From Caulobacter sp. RHG1 (GTDB lineage Bacteria > Pseudomonadota > Alphaproteobacteria > Caulobacterales > Caulobacteraceae), in contig NZ_SMZP01000004.1 in NCBI RefSeq assembly GCF_013181195.1, forward strand, positions 496,001-560,000: a stretch of 64,000 nucleotides of DNA, read 5' to 3'. Positions 51,374 through 61,158 of this stretch are shown here, piece by piece. Below the pieces are notes generated by a model that saw only the letters and a program-made list of their open reading frames with translations, did not search any database and was not told the origin of the DNA. A program made the position numbers and the translations under genes. Every line of letters starts with the position of its first letter. Positions within the stretch are counted from its first letter, which is position 1.

Positions 51374-51817
51374 ATGACCGACACCGACGCAGCGCCCCGA
51401 GGCCTGTTTCGCCTCGTCTACGCCAGCCGTTTCACGGGCGCGGATCGTGATCTCGATGAGGCGCTGCGCTCGATCCTGGCCAAGTCGATCCAGAACAACC
51501 GGTTGGTCGATGTCACCGGATTTCTGGTGGCGGGGGAGGGGCGCTTCCTGCAACTGCTGGAGGGACCAGTGGACAGCGTGCAAGCGACCTACGAGCGCAT
51601 CGCCCGGGATCCTCGCCATGCCGATCTCGCCGTAATCGCATCAGGTCCCGCCGATCGGCGACTGTTCCGCGATTGGAACATGGGCCAGCACCGTCTCGGC
51701 GCCGCCGACGCGGCCTTGCTGGCCGAGGCCGGGCAACAGACCTTTGAGCCTGCAGGGCTGGACCCCGAAGTGGCCGTGCGCCTGCTGGCCGCGGCGGGCG
51801 GTCGTCACCTGCGCTAG
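51374..51817 (+). CDS. Short BLUF-domain blue-light photoreceptor
   Basis: The 147-residue protein is almost entirely one BLUF domain. It has the FAD-contacting tyrosine Y16 in LVYASR, the conserved asparagines in IQNNRLVDVTGFLV and the key glutamine in GRFLQLLEG. BLUF proteins change hydrogen bonding around FAD after blue light and signal through a partner. No output domain is fused, so a separate partner is expected; none is evident next to it. Confidence 0.92.
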   Translation: MTDTDAAPRGLFRLVYASRFTGADRDLDEALRSILAKSIQNNRLVDVTGFLVAGEGRFLQLLEGPVDSVQATYERIARDPRHADLAVIASGPADRRLFRDWNMGQHRLGAADAALLAEAGQQTFEPAGLDPEVAVRLLAAAGGRHLR

Positions 51818-51820
51818 TGG

Positions 51821-51910
51821 CTAAGGAGCTAGTTTGATCAGCGCCGTGAAGATGGTCGTCAGGACGGCCACGCCGCTCAGGATCGCCCCGAATGTTTCTG
51901 TTTTATCCAA
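51821..51910 (-). CDS. Possible 29-residue membrane micro-protein
   Basis: A short minus-strand frame with a TTG start (DKTETFGAILSGVAVLTTIF...) forms a single hydrophobic helix and ends four bases after the BLUF stop. The ribosome-binding site is weak and the start is non-ATG, so it may be chance. It lies between BLUF and the clpA terminator. Confidence 0.25.
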   Translation of the reverse strand: MDKTETFGAILSGVAVLTTIFTALIKLAP

Positions 51911-51930
51911 AATGTTCCGCGACCCAAACG

Positions 51931-51958
51931 AAAAGGGCCCGGATCGCTCCGGGCCCTT
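51931..51958 (-). terminator. Terminator of clpA
   Basis: The perfect stem AAGGGCCCGGA / TCCGGGCCCTT with a four-base loop is followed, in the minus direction, by TTTTCG. It starts 23 bases after the clpA stop. Confidence 0.9.
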
Positions 51959-51980
51959 CGCTGGTCTGTAAAGCCTAGGC

Positions 51981-54311
51981 CTATTCGGCCATTTCCGGCT
52001 CGGCCTCGTCGGTCTTGCCGGCCTTGGCGTCGCCGTTGCTGGCGATGTCGAAGCCGATCTTGCCGTTTTCCAGCAGGATCTTGACGTGGCCGCCGCGCAC
52101 CAGGCGTCCGAACAGGATGTCGTCGGCCAGGGGCTTCTTGATGTGCTCCTGGATGACGCGAGCCAGGGGGCGCGCGCCATAGAGCTCGTCGAAGCCGTTC
52201 TTGGCCAGCCAGTCGGCCGCGTCGTCGCTCAGCTCGATCGTGATGTTGCGGTCGGCCAGCTGAGCCTCCAGCTGCATCACGAACTTCTGCACGACCTGGC
52301 GGATGATGTCCGAGGTCAGCGGCTTGAAGGCCACGACCGCGTCCAGGCGGTTGCGGAACTCCGGCGTGAACAGGCGCTTGAGGGCGGCCTCTTCCTCGCC
52401 TTCGACCTTCGAACGGCCAAAGCCGATCGAGTTGCGCTGCGCGTCGGACGCCCCCGCATTGGTGGTCATGATCAGGACCACGTTGCGGAAGTCGACCTTC
52501 TTGCCGTTGCTGTCGGTCAGGGTGCCGTTGTCCATCACCTGCAGCAGGATGTTGTAGACATCCCCGTGCGCCTTCTCGATTTCGTCGAGCAGGACGACGG
52601 CGTGGGGGTGCTGGTCGACCGCGTCGGTCAGCTGACCGCCCTGGTCGAAGCCGACATAGCCGGGAGGGGCGCCGATCAGGCGGCTCACGGTATGACGCTC
52701 CATGTACTCCGACATGTCGAAGCGCAGCATCTCGATGCCCAGGGTCTGGGCGAGCTGTTTGGCGGCTTCGGTCTTGCCGACACCGGTCGGGCCGCTGAAC
52801 AGATACGAGCCGATCGGCTTGTTCGGTTCACGCAGGCCGGCGCGGGCCAGCTTCATGGCGGCCGACAGCTGGCTCAGGGCCTCGTCCTGGCCGAACACCG
52901 CGCGCTTCAAATCGGTCTCGAGTTCCTTGAGGGCCTCGGTGTCCGACTTGCTGACCGACTTGGGCGGGATGCGGGCGATCTTGGCGACGACGCCTTCGAT
53001 CTCCTTGACGCCCAAGGTCTTTTTGCGACGGCCTTCCGGCAGCAGCATCTGGCTGGCCCCGGCCTCGTCGATCACGTCGATCGCCTTGTCCGGCAGCTTG
53101 CGGTCGGTGATGTACTTGGCCGACAGCTCCACCGCGACCTTGATGGCCTCGTTGGTGTACTTCAGCTTGTGGAAGTCCTCGTAGTAGGACTTCAGGCCCT
53201 TGAGGATCTTGATCGTGTCCTCGACCGTCGGCTCGTTCACGTCGATCTTCTGGAAGCGACGGACCAGGGCCCGATCCTTCTCGAAGTGCTGGCGGAACTC
53301 CTTGTAGGTGGTCGAGCCCATGCAACGCAGCGAGCCGGAAGCCAAAGCGGGCTTCAGCAGGTTCGACGCATCCATCGCCCCGCCGCTGGTTGCGCCGGCG
53401 CCGATCACGGTGTGGATCTCGTCGATGAACAGCACCGCGTTCGGGTGGTTCTCCAGTTCCTTGACCACCTGCTTGACGCGTTCCTCGAAGTCGCCGCGAT
53501 AGCGGGTGCCGGCCAGCAGCGCGCCCATGTCGAGCGAGAAGATGGTGGCTTCCGCCAGGACCTCAGGGACCTGGTTGGTGATGATCTTGCGGGCCAGGCC
53601 CTCGGCGATGGCGGTCTTGCCGACGCCGGGATCACCCACGAGCAGCGGGTTGTTCTTGGTGCGACGGCACAGGATCTGGATCGCGCGTTCGACTTCGTTC
53701 GCGCGGCCGATCAGCGGGTCGACCTTGCCCTGGCGGGCCTTCTCGTTGAGGTCGACGCAATAGGCCTCGAGAGCCTCGCCGCCCGTCTTGGTGTTGGGCT
53801 TCTCGCCGTCGTCCTCGGTCGAATTCGAGCCGACGCTGGCGCCCTTGACGTTCTTGGGCTCGGAGGCGCCGGCCTTCTTGGCGATGCCGTGGGCGATGAA
53901 GTTCACCGCGTCGTACCGCGTCATGTCCTGCTCTTGCAGGAAGTAGGCGGCATGGCTCTCGCGTTCGGAGAAGATCGCGACCAACACGTTGGCGCCGGTC
54001 ACTTCCTCGCGGCCCGACGACTGGACGTGGATCACCGCGCGCTGGATCACGCGCTGGAAGCCGGCGGTGGGCTTGGCGTCCTCGTCGTCGTCGACGACCA
54101 GCGAGGCCAGTTCGACGTCGAGATAGTTGGACAGGCTCTTCTTCAGCGCGGCGAGATCGACGTCGCACGCGCGCATAACTCCGGCGGCGTCCTCGTCGTC
54201 GGTCAGGGAAAGCAGAAGGTGCTCGAGCGTGGCGTACTCGTGCTTACGCTGGTTGGCGTAGGCCACGGCGCGATGCAGGGATTCTTCCAGGGGGCGCGAA
54301 AAAGAGGGCAA
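51981..54311 (-). CDS. clpA: ATP-dependent Clp protease ATP-binding subunit ClpA
   Basis: ClpA unfolds substrates for ClpP. The 776-residue protein has the N-domain ([20 protein letters not shown]...), an acidic spacer, AAA+ domain 1 (Walker [12 protein letters not shown]) and AAA+ domain 2 (Walker [13 protein letters not shown], with [23 protein letters not shown]). The C-terminus contains the IGF/IGL-type loop region expected for ClpP binding. It starts with TTG after a GGAG; no ATG is available at the conserved N-terminus. It lies 13 bases after clpS, the adaptor gene, and ends at a strong terminator. Confidence 0.95.
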   Translation of the reverse strand: MPSFSRPLEESLHRAVAYANQRKHEYATLEHLLLSLTDDEDAAGVMRACDVDLAALKKSLSNYLDVELASLVVDDDEDAKPTAGFQRVIQRAVIHVQSSGREEVTGANVLVAIFSERESHAAYFLQEQDMTRYDAVNFIAHGIAKKAGASEPKNVKGASVGSNSTEDDGEKPNTKTGGEALEAYCVDLNEKARQGKVDPLIGRANEVERAIQILCRRTKNNPLLVGDPGVGKTAIAEGLARKIITNQVPEVLAEATIFSLDMGALLAGTRYRGDFEERVKQVVKELENHPNAVLFIDEIHTVIGAGATSGGAMDASNLLKPALASGSLRCMGSTTYKEFRQHFEKDRALVRRFQKIDVNEPTVEDTIKILKGLKSYYEDFHKLKYTNEAIKVAVELSAKYITDRKLPDKAIDVIDEAGASQMLLPEGRRKKTLGVKEIEGVVAKIARIPPKSVSKSDTEALKELETDLKRAVFGQDEALSQLSAAMKLARAGLREPNKPIGSYLFSGPTGVGKTEAAKQLAQTLGIEMLRFDMSEYMERHTVSRLIGAPPGYVGFDQGGQLTDAVDQHPHAVVLLDEIEKAHGDVYNILLQVMDNGTLTDSNGKKVDFRNVVLIMTTNAGASDAQRNSIGFGRSKVEGEEEAALKRLFTPEFRNRLDAVVAFKPLTSDIIRQVVQKFVMQLEAQLADRNITIELSDDAADWLAKNGFDELYGARPLARVIQEHIKKPLADDILFGRLVRGGHVKILLENGKIGFDIASNGDAKAGKTDEAEPEMAE

Positions 54312-54324
54312 TGGGGGAGGCTCC

Positions 54325-54654
54325 TCAGTCCTTTTCCATGGTGCACTGCAGGGGGTGCTGATGGCGCCGCGCAGAGTCGATGACCTGCGCGACCTTGGTT
54401 TCTGCGACTTCGTAAGTGTAGACGCCGCATACGCCGACGCCGTTCTGATGAACGTGCAGCATGATGCGCGTAGCGTCTTCACGCGACTTATTGAAGAACC
54501 GCTCGAGAACGTAGACCACGAACTCCATTGGAGTGTAGTCGTCGTTGAGAATCAGAACTCGATAAAGCGAGGGCTTCTGCGTCTTCGGCTTCACTTCCGT
54601 GACGACCGACGACCCAGCGCCGCTGCTTTGTCCGCCTTGCTTCCGCTCGGCCAT
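54325..54654 (-). CDS. clpS: ClpA adaptor protein ClpS (N-recognin)
   Basis: This 109-residue adaptor delivers N-end-rule substrates to ClpAP. It has the conserved [20 protein letters not shown] (N-degron pocket with DD), [15 protein letters not shown] and the C-terminal [14 protein letters not shown]. The sequence matches Caulobacter ClpS, whose structure with N-degron peptides is known. ATG 54654 is the start; an upstream in-frame ATG is not supported. It is the first gene of the clpS-clpA operon. Confidence 0.97.
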   Translation of the reverse strand: MAERKQGGQSSGAGSSVVTEVKPKTQKPSLYRVLILNDDYTPMEFVVYVLERFFNKSREDATRIMLHVHQNGVGVCGVYTYEVAETKVAQVIDSARRHQHPLQCTMEKD

Positions 54655-54873
54655 CGACTTGTTCTCTCCCGGCGGGCAAATCACCCGCCTGCCTGAATTA
54701 GATATGGAAACGCGACGGCTTTGGAAGAGCCTGAGACGCGCCTGCGCCGCTTTAGCACAGGGGCGCCCGGGTTTTCGGCTTCACATTTGGGAGAGCGAAG
54801 ACCGCGCGCGAACGGTTCCTTTTGGGAGAAGCCCAAATGGTTAGCGTCAGCGGAGATCGCAAGAGGGGTGGCG

Positions 54874-56130
54874 TCAGCGTCCCTTCAGCGCCCGACCGCT
54901 GACCACGGCCGCTGCGCCGAACTTGCCGCGCAGGGCGTCGATGGCGGTCTCGCTCTTCAGCGTGCGGCGTTCCTCGTCGGCGAACATGTCGGCGCCGGCG
55001 CTCTCGGCGTCCATGAAGTCGGTCAGGCCCGCGCCGATCAGGCGATAGGAGAGGCCGCCCGGCTCGGCGGCCAGCAGTTCGCGGGCGACTTGGAACAGGG
55101 TGCGGGCGGTTTGGGTCGGCACGGCCAGGGTGCGGCGGCGGGTGTGGATCTTGAAATCCGGCGTGCGCAGCTTCAGCGTCGCCACCCGGCCGGCGACGCC
55201 TTCCTTGCGGGCCTGCTTGGCGACCTTTTCACAGAGCGGCCAGAGCTCGTCCTCCAGCGCCTCGCGCTGGTTGAGGTCGTCGTTGAAGGTGGTCTCGGCG
55301 CTGATCGTCTTGCGAGATTGCTCGGGATCGACGAGACGGCTGTCCTGGCCGTGGGCCAGGCGATGCAGGCGCAGGCCTCCCGAGCCCAGGCGGTTGGCCA
55401 GAAACTTAAGGTCCGCCGCCGCGATATCGCCGACGGTGCGCAGGCCAACCTCGGCCAGCGACGAGACGGTGGCCGGTCCGACGCCGGGCAGGATGCTGAC
55501 CGGTTTGCCCGCCAGAAAGCTCTGCGCCTCGGCCGCCCCAATCGCCGAGAAGCCGCGGGGCTTGTCCAGTTCCGAGGCGATCTTGGCCAGGAACTTGTTG
55601 GGGGCAAGGCCGATCGAGACGGTCAGGCCGATGTCGCGCTCGATCTCGGCCTGCAAGCGGGCCAGCATCGCTGCCGGCGTCGCGCCGTGCAGGCGGTCGG
55701 TGCCGGTCAGGTCGATCCACGCCTCGTCCAGCGACAGCGGCTGGATCAGGGGCGTCAGGCGGTCCAGCTTCTCATGGATCAGCCGGCTGGCTTCCTTGTA
55801 CTTGGCGAAGTCGGGCTTGATGACCACGGCGTCGGGGCACAGCTTCAGCGCCTTGAACATCGGCATGGCCGAGCGCGCGCCGCTCATGCGGGCGATGTAG
55901 CAGGCGGTGGTCACCACCCCGCGCTTGCCGCCGCCCACGATCACCGGCTTGTCGCGCAAGGATGGATCGTCGCGCTTTTCGACCGAGGCGTAGAAGGCGT
56001 CGCAGTCCAGATGGGCGATCGACAGCGTTCCCAGTTCTTCATGAAAAACCACGCGCGGCGAGGCGCAGGAAGGGCAGCGCGCGGCCTTGCGCTCGCCGGT
56101 CCACCCGCAGTCGCGGCACAGGGCCTTCAT
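54874..56130 (-). CDS. dinB: Y-family DNA polymerase IV (DinB) with N-terminal zinc ribbon
   Basis: This 418-residue error-prone polymerase extends past DNA lesions. It has a CxxC...CxxC zinc-ribbon (CRDCGW...CPSCAS) in the first 25 residues. The catalytic core follows, with the metal ligands in IAHLDCDAFYASVEK and LSLDEAWIDLTG, and the helix-hairpin-helix region LPGVGPATVSSLAEVGL. The little-finger domain is complete. The zinc ribbon is a variant seen in alphaproteobacterial DinB proteins. It ends the ROK-HAD-dinB direction of transcription, with ten bases between the ROK stop and the dinB start. Confidence 0.94.
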   Translation of the reverse strand: MKALCRDCGWTGERKAARCPSCASPRVVFHEELGTLSIAHLDCDAFYASVEKRDDPSLRDKPVIVGGGKRGVVTTACYIARMSGARSAMPMFKALKLCPDAVVIKPDFAKYKEASRLIHEKLDRLTPLIQPLSLDEAWIDLTGTDRLHGATPAAMLARLQAEIERDIGLTVSIGLAPNKFLAKIASELDKPRGFSAIGAAEAQSFLAGKPVSILPGVGPATVSSLAEVGLRTVGDIAAADLKFLANRLGSGGLRLHRLAHGQDSRLVDPEQSRKTISAETTFNDDLNQREALEDELWPLCEKVAKQARKEGVAGRVATLKLRTPDFKIHTRRRTLAVPTQTARTLFQVARELLAAEPGGLSYRLIGAGLTDFMDAESAGADMFADEERRTLKSETAIDALRGKFGAAAVVSGRALKGR

Positions 56131-56140
56131 GGGAGCAGTC

Positions 56141-57031
56141 TCAGCCTTCCGCCGGCCACAGCCAGGCCGCGCCACGGACGCCGGAGCTGTCGCCGTGCAC
56201 GGCCTTCTTTACCGGAGTCTCGAAGACGTCGGAAAAGACGTGCGGGGTGATGGCGGCGGGCAGGCGCTCGTAAAGAGCATCGACGTTCGACATGCCGCCA
56301 CCCAGGACGATGACGTCGGGATCGATCAGGTCGCACAGCGCGGCGAAGGCGCGCGCCAGGCGGTCGACATAGCGATCCAGCGCCGCCGAGGCTGCGGGAT
56401 CGCCCGCGCCGACAGCGTCCATGGTCGCCTGACCGGTGGGAAAGCCCGCGTCGCGCGAGAAGCTGGGGCCGGCGATCCAGGTCTCCAGGCATCCCTTGCG
56501 GCCGCACCAGCAGTCGGGGCCGGGATACTCGTCGGGGCGAGGCCAGGGCAGGGGCGTGTGGCCCCATTCCCCGGCGATGCCGTTGTGGCCGTCGAGAATC
56601 TTGCCGTCGACGACCACGCCGCCGCCGCAGCCGGTGCCCAGGATCGCGGCGAACACCACGGGCGCGCCGGCCCCCGCGCCGTCGGCGGCTTCCGACAAGG
56701 CCAAGCAGTTGGCGTCGTTGGTCAGGCGCACGGGGCGGGCCAGGCGCTGGGCCAGGTCCTGCTCGAACCGGCGACCGTTCAGATAGACGCTGTTGGCGTT
56801 GCGGATCAGTCCGGTGCGCGGCGAGGCCGAGCCGGGAATCCCCAGGCCCAGCCGCGCGCAGCTGGCGCCGGCCATGGTCTCGGCGTCGGTCACCAGTTCG
56901 GCGACCACTTCCAAGGCGTCATCATAGTTGCCGGGGTTGGGCTTACGCACCCGCGCCACGAACGCGCCTGTGGGATCCAGCGCGGCGGCCTCGATCTTGG
57001 TGCCGCCGAAGTCGATGCCGAACCGGATCAT
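56141..57031 (-). CDS. ROK-family sugar kinase (fructokinase/NagK-like)
   Basis: The 296-residue protein has the ATP-binding DFGGTK motif near residue 8, the sugar-binding and catalytic region LTNDANCLALSEA (catalytic Asp), and the ROK zinc site GEWGH...CWCGRKGCLETW. These define a ROK kinase acting on fructose, glucose, mannose or N-acetylglucosamine; the exact substrate is not readable. Its ATG overlaps the TGA of the HAD gene, so the pair is translationally coupled. It is followed by dinB. Confidence 0.92.
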   Translation of the reverse strand: MIRFGIDFGGTKIEAAALDPTGAFVARVRKPNPGNYDDALEVVAELVTDAETMAGASCARLGLGIPGSASPRTGLIRNANSVYLNGRRFEQDLAQRLARPVRLTNDANCLALSEAADGAGAGAPVVFAAILGTGCGGGVVVDGKILDGHNGIAGEWGHTPLPWPRPDEYPGPDCWCGRKGCLETWIAGPSFSRDAGFPTGQATMDAVGAGDPAASAALDRYVDRLARAFAALCDLIDPDVIVLGGGMSNVDALYERLPAAITPHVFSDVFETPVKKAVHGDSSGVRGAAWLWPAEG

Positions 57032-57675
57032 GAAAACAGGCGCTCCTCGATGGCGGTCTTCAGCCTGGGCCATTCGTCGATGCGGACGTGGCGATCCGGC
57101 GCCGACGGGGCGAACGGGCGCAGGCGCTCGTCGCTGACCATCTGGAACCGTCCCACGTCTGGAGCCTTCTCCGCCACTGATTCCAGCTGCGGCAGAAGAT
57201 CGTCGATGAACACCGCGCGGCCGCTGGTGCGTCCGGCCAGCTCGGCCGCGGCGGGGCCCTTAGGGCCGCTATTGATAATGAGCGGATAGTCGAAGCCGTG
57301 GGTCTTCAGCCACTGGGCCCGCGCTAGCCGGCCGTGCTCGGGGGCGTTGGTCAGAATCACCACCTCGGCCCGGGTCGACAGGTCCGCCAGAGCATCGGCC
57401 GCGCCGATCGCCGGCGGGAGGTCGTCGGCCCCATCACGGAAGAAATCGTCGAACAAGGCCTTGCCCGCGATCAGATCGAGGTGTTCCGTCTCTCCGGGGC
57501 GATAGATGTTCTGGAACAGAGCGAACCGGTCCACCCGCAGTTCGAAGCCGTGGCGCTCGATAAAGGCGCCGAAGCCGAACATGAACTGGGCCAGCACCTC
57601 GTCGACATCGACGATGACTAGCGCGGCCGTTGGGGTGACAGGGCAGGCCTGCAGGTCTGAGAAGCGCGGTTCCAT
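57028..57675 (-). CDS. HAD-superfamily hydrolase
   Basis: The 215-residue protein has HAD motif I VDVDEVLAQF (nucleophile and acid Asp), motif II VILTNAP, a lysine in NSGPKGPA and motif IV FIDDLLPQ. It is likely a small phosphatase. Start ATG 57675 follows the family's N-terminus. Coupling with the ROK kinase suggests the two act on the same sugar phosphate pool or balance each other. It is divergent from divK. Confidence 0.85.
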   Translation of the reverse strand: MEPRFSDLQACPVTPTAALVIVDVDEVLAQFMFGFGAFIERHGFELRVDRFALFQNIYRPGETEHLDLIAGKALFDDFFRDGADDLPPAIGAADALADLSTRAEVVILTNAPEHGRLARAQWLKTHGFDYPLIINSGPKGPAAAELAGRTSGRAVFIDDLLPQLESVAEKAPDVGRFQMVSDERLRPFAPSAPDRHVRIDEWPRLKTAIEERLFS

Positions 57676-57754
57676 GAGCGTCGATCGGTCTCGTCTTAAC
57701 GCGATTAGCGCGGGCTTAAGGATATCCGTGCGATCCAGTTCTGGAAGACGGCGC

Positions 57755-57759
57755 GAATC
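57755..57759. promoter_or_regulatory. GANTC site upstream of divK
   Basis: GAATC lies 38 bases before the divK ATG and could be a CcrM methylation site. Two TTAA half-sites at 57696 and 57716 are 16 bases apart, which does not match the CtrA N7 spacing. Confidence 0.4.
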
Positions 57760-57797
57760 CGTAGGCGTCGCCACGTGACCGTCTGGTCGGGGTAAGG

Positions 57798-58175
57798 ATG
57801 ACGAAGAAAGTCCTCATCGTGGAGGATAACGAGCTGAACATGAAGCTGTTTCATGATCTGCTCGAAGCCCAGGGTTACGAGACCCTGCAGACCCGCGAGG
57901 GTCTGTCGGCGCTTTCCATTGCGCGTGACAACAAGCCCGACCTGATTCTGATGGACATCCAGCTGCCGGAAATTTCTGGCCTGGAAGTCACCAAGTGGCT
58001 CAAGGAAGACGACGATCTGGCCCACATTCCGGTGGTGGCCGTGACGGCCTTCGCCATGAAGGGCGACGAGGAGCGGATCCGCGAGGGCGGCTGCGAGGCC
58101 TATATCTCGAAGCCGATTTCGGTGGTCCACTTCCTGGACACCATCAAGCGTCTGCTGGACCGGCAGCCCGCATGA
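57798..58175 (+). CDS. divK: Single-domain response regulator DivK
   Basis: DivK is the essential single-domain receiver that, when phosphorylated at D53, inhibits the CckA-CtrA pathway through DivL. It is phosphorylated by DivJ and dephosphorylated by PleC. All 125 residues are present: [18 protein letters not shown], the phospho-acceptor LILMD53IQLPE, and [12 protein letters not shown] with the conserved Lys. Length and sequence match C. crescentus DivK closely. Its TGA overlaps the pleD ATG. Confidence 0.98.
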   Translation: MTKKVLIVEDNELNMKLFHDLLEAQGYETLQTREGLSALSIARDNKPDLILMDIQLPEISGLEVTKWLKEDDDLAHIPVVAVTAFAMKGDEERIREGGCEAYISKPISVVHFLDTIKRLLDRQPA

Positions 58176-59536
58176 GCGCGCGTATCCTCGTCGTCGACGA
58201 CATCGAGGCCAACGTCCGCCTGCTCGAGGCCAAGCTGACGGCCGAGTACTACGAGGTCACGACCGCCATGGATGGGCCGACGGCCCTGGAAATGGCTGCG
58301 CGAGATCTGCCCGACATTATCCTGCTGGACGTCATGATGCCTGGCATGGACGGCTTCACCGTCTGCCGGAAGCTGAAGGAAGACGCGCTCACCCGCCATA
58401 TCCCGGTGGTGCTGATCACGGCCCTGGACGGCCGCGCCGATCGCATTCAGGGCCTGGAATCGGGCGCCTCAGACTTTCTGACGAAGCCGATCGACGACGT
58501 CATGCTGTTCGCCCGCGTGCGCAGCCTGACCCGCTTCAAGCTGGTCATCGACGAGTTGCGCCAGCGCGAGGCCTCGGGCCGTCGCATGGGCGTGATCGCC
58601 GGCGCCGCCGCCCGCCTGGACGGTCTGGGCGGCCGGGTGCTGGTCGTCGACGACAACGAACGTCAGGGCCAGCGCGTCGCCGCCGAACTGGCCGGCGAGC
58701 ATCGCCCGGTGGTCGAAAGCGATCCCGAAAAGGCCAAGATCAGCGCCGGCGGTCCCGTCGACCTGGTTATCGTCAACGCCGCGGCCAAGAGCTTCGATGG
58801 TCTGCGCTTCACCGCCGCCTTGCGGTCTGAGGAGCGCACCCGTCAATTGCCGGTCCTGGCGATGGTCGATCCCGACGACCGCAACCGGATGGTCAAGGCG
58901 CTGGAAATCGGCGTCAACGACATCCTGCCGCGTCCGATCGACCCACAAGAGCTGTCGGCCCGGGTCAAGACCCAGATCCAGCGCAAGCGCTACACCGACT
59001 ATTTGCGCAACAACCTCGATCATTCGCTGGAACTGGCGGTCACCGACCAGCTGACGGGCCTGCACAACCGTCGCTACATGACCGGCCAGCTCGATTCGCT
59101 GGTCAAGCGCGCGACCATGGGCGGCGAGCCGGTCTCGGCTCTGCTGATCGACATCGACCACTTCAAGAAGATCAACGACACCTTCGGCCACGATGTCGGC
59201 GACGAGGTGCTGCGCGAGTTCGCTCTGCGGCTGGCCTCCAATGTCCGCGCCATCGACCTGCCTTGTCGCTACGGCGGCGAGGAGTTCACGGTGATCATGC
59301 CCGACACCCAGCTGGCCGACGCTCTGCGCATCGCCGAGCGGATCCGCAATCACGTGTCGGGCGCGCCGTTCAAGGTGGCTCAGGGGCGCGAGCTGCTGAC
59401 GGTGACCATCTCGATCGGCGTCTCGGCCACGGGCGGGCAGGGCGACACCCCCGAGACCCTGCTCAAGCGCGCCGACGAAGGCGTGTACCAGGCCAAGGCC
59501 TCGGGCCGGAACGCGGTGGTCGGCAAGGCCGCCTAG
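58172..59536 (+). CDS. pleD: Response regulator / diguanylate cyclase PleD
   Basis: PleD makes cyclic di-GMP at the stalked pole and drives the swarmer-to-stalked transition. Its 454 residues contain REC1 with phospho-acceptor D53 ([13 protein letters not shown]), a pseudo-receiver REC2 in which the acceptor position is not Asp ([10 protein letters not shown]), and a GGDEF domain with GGEEF. An inhibitory RxxD site (RAID) lies shortly upstream of it. The length equals the characterised C. crescentus protein. The ATGA overlap with divK indicates coupled expression. Confidence 0.98.
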   Translation: MSARILVVDDIEANVRLLEAKLTAEYYEVTTAMDGPTALEMAARDLPDIILLDVMMPGMDGFTVCRKLKEDALTRHIPVVLITALDGRADRIQGLESGASDFLTKPIDDVMLFARVRSLTRFKLVIDELRQREASGRRMGVIAGAAARLDGLGGRVLVVDDNERQGQRVAAELAGEHRPVVESDPEKAKISAGGPVDLVIVNAAAKSFDGLRFTAALRSEERTRQLPVLAMVDPDDRNRMVKALEIGVNDILPRPIDPQELSARVKTQIQRKRYTDYLRNNLDHSLELAVTDQLTGLHNRRYMTGQLDSLVKRATMGGEPVSALLIDIDHFKKINDTFGHDVGDEVLREFALRLASNVRAIDLPCRYGGEEFTVIMPDTQLADALRIAERIRNHVSGAPFKVAQGRELLTVTISIGVSATGGQGDTPETLLKRADEGVYQAKASGRNAVVGKAA

Positions 59537-59601
59537 GCCTTTCCATTCTTACCTTTTTTGGATTGGCGTCGCAGCGCGCGGCGTCGCATGCTCTCGCTTG
59601 A

Positions 59602-59615
59602 GAAACCGGTGTCAT
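59602..59615. promoter_or_regulatory. Operator-like site GAAACCGGTGTCAT before the GH28 gene
   Basis: On the minus strand it reads ATGACACCGGTTTC, with TGACACCGGTT identical to the site upstream of the LamG gene. It ends 34 bases before the GH28 start, so a bound repressor would block transcription or translation initiation. Confidence 0.55.
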
Positions 59616-59648
59616 CAGCCGGTCCAGTTCAGTGGGAGCGTTACGTCC

Positions 59649-61034
59649 ATGCCAATCACCCATCGCCGCGCCGTCCTGGCGGCCGCCGGCCTCGGCGCGC
59701 TCGTCGCCGCAGCGCCCGCAGGCGCCGCCGGTCAAGACAAGAAGGCCGCCGCCGCCAAGCCGGCCCTGCGCTTCAATCCCCGTGATTTCGGCGCGGTCGG
59801 CGATGGCGTGGCCAAGGACACCCACGCCGTGCAGATGGCCCTGGATCGTTGCGCCGTGTTCGGCGGCGGCGAGGTGGTGCTGACGGCGGGGACCTATTTG
59901 GTCGGCGCGATCCGCATCGGTTCGGAGACCATCCTGCGGATCGAGGAGGGCGCGACCCTTCAGGGCTCGCCGGATCTCGCCGACTATCCCGTTGTCCAGG
60001 TCCGCTGGGAGGGCCGTTGGGTTCCCGGCTATATCGGGCTGGTCTGGGCGCAGGGCGCGCGCAACATCGTCATCACGGGCAAGGGCAAGATCGTCGCCAG
60101 CGACGCCATCAAGGGCCGCGTGCAGAAGGAGACGGGTCTGCGCCATCCGGCGCTGCTGGAATTCGTGGATGTCCAGCGTCTGGTGGTCGCGGACGTCCAC
60201 ACGCAGCAGAACGACATGTGGTCGATCCATCCGGTCTACTGCGACGACGTCGTGTTCCAGAACATGGTGATCAATGGTCGCGCCGACGGCATCGACGTCG
60301 ATTCCTGCCGCCGGGTGGTGATCGACCGCTGCGATTTCGACACCGTCGATGACTGTATCTCGCTGAAGTCGGGCCGGGGCCTGGAAGGCAACCTGATCGC
60401 CCGCCCGACCGAGGATGTGGTGATCACCGACTGCACCTTCCGCGACCATCGCTGGGCCTGCGTCGGCATCGGCAGCGAAACCTCTGCCGGCATCCGCCGT
60501 GTACGGATCGAGCGCTGCAAGTGCCTGTCGTCCTACACCTTCGCCATCTACATCAAGAGCCGGCCGGGGCGGGGCGCGTTCATCGAGGACATCGTCATGC
60601 GCGACCTGGAGGTCTCGGGCGCAGGCGGTGGCTTCCTGCGGCTGAATTTCCTGGACAGCGGCAAGCAGGACCAGTTCCCGGTTCCCGGCCACGACGGCAT
60701 TCCCACGGTGCGCAACTTCACCTTCGAGCGGATCAAGGTTTCCGACGTCCCGGTGCTGGTCGAGGCGGTCAACATCCACCCCGACAAGCCGCTGGACGGC
60801 TTTGTACTGAAGGACATCACCGGCACGGCCAGAAAGGGCATGGTGCTGGCCAACATCAAGAACGCCACGCTGAAGAACATCGACGTCCAGGTGGCCGAGG
60901 GGCCGAAGCTGGCGGTCAGCCAAGTGACGGGCAAGGGGCTGGAGGGCGCGGTGGCGCTGGCTCCGACGGTGCGGCCGACGGACGTGGTCGGGGTCGAGTA
61001 CCGGCTGGGGATGACCAGCGGGAAGCCGAACTAG
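59649..61034 (+). CDS. Exported GH28-family polygalacturonase-like enzyme
   Basis: The 461-residue right-handed beta-helix protein has an N-terminal Tat-like leader (HRRAVLAAAGLGALVAAA). Next come the beta-helix entry DFGAVGDGVAKDTHAVQ and GH28 catalytic motifs GIDVDSC and DTVDDCISLKSG (paired Asp). CVGIGSETSAGI takes the place of the fungal GHG motif, as in bacterial exo-acting GH28 enzymes. It probably releases galacturonate or a related uronic acid from pectin in the periplasm. An operator-like site shared with the LamG gene precedes it. Confidence 0.88.
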   Translation: MPITHRRAVLAAAGLGALVAAAPAGAAGQDKKAAAAKPALRFNPRDFGAVGDGVAKDTHAVQMALDRCAVFGGGEVVLTAGTYLVGAIRIGSETILRIEEGATLQGSPDLADYPVVQVRWEGRWVPGYIGLVWAQGARNIVITGKGKIVASDAIKGRVQKETGLRHPALLEFVDVQRLVVADVHTQQNDMWSIHPVYCDDVVFQNMVINGRADGIDVDSCRRVVIDRCDFDTVDDCISLKSGRGLEGNLIARPTEDVVITDCTFRDHRWACVGIGSETSAGIRRVRIERCKCLSSYTFAIYIKSRPGRGAFIEDIVMRDLEVSGAGGGFLRLNFLDSGKQDQFPVPGHDGIPTVRNFTFERIKVSDVPVLVEAVNIHPDKPLDGFVLKDITGTARKGMVLANIKNATLKNIDVQVAEGPKLAVSQVTGKGLEGAVALAPTVRPTDVVGVEYRLGMTSGKPN

Positions 61035-61050
61035 CATCTCCCGCCGTCAT

Positions 61051-61069
61051 CCCGCGCCTTATGCGCGGG
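61051..61069. terminator. Hairpin after the GH28 gene
   Basis: CCCGCGC / GCGCGGG forms a seven-base stem with a five-base loop, 17 bases after the stop. There is no T-run, so it is a weak terminator candidate. Confidence 0.4.
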
Positions 61070-61158
61070 AGACGCTGAGGGACGGACGTGGGTTACATTT
61101 CATCGCCGAAACCCATCTCGTCTTGCGCCTGTCACGCTTCCGCGCCAAACCGCTGGGC

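Noticed and set aside
57696..57719. A CtrA full site before divK.
   Set aside because: The TTAA halves are 16 bases apart instead of 7, so it is listed only as a weak observation.
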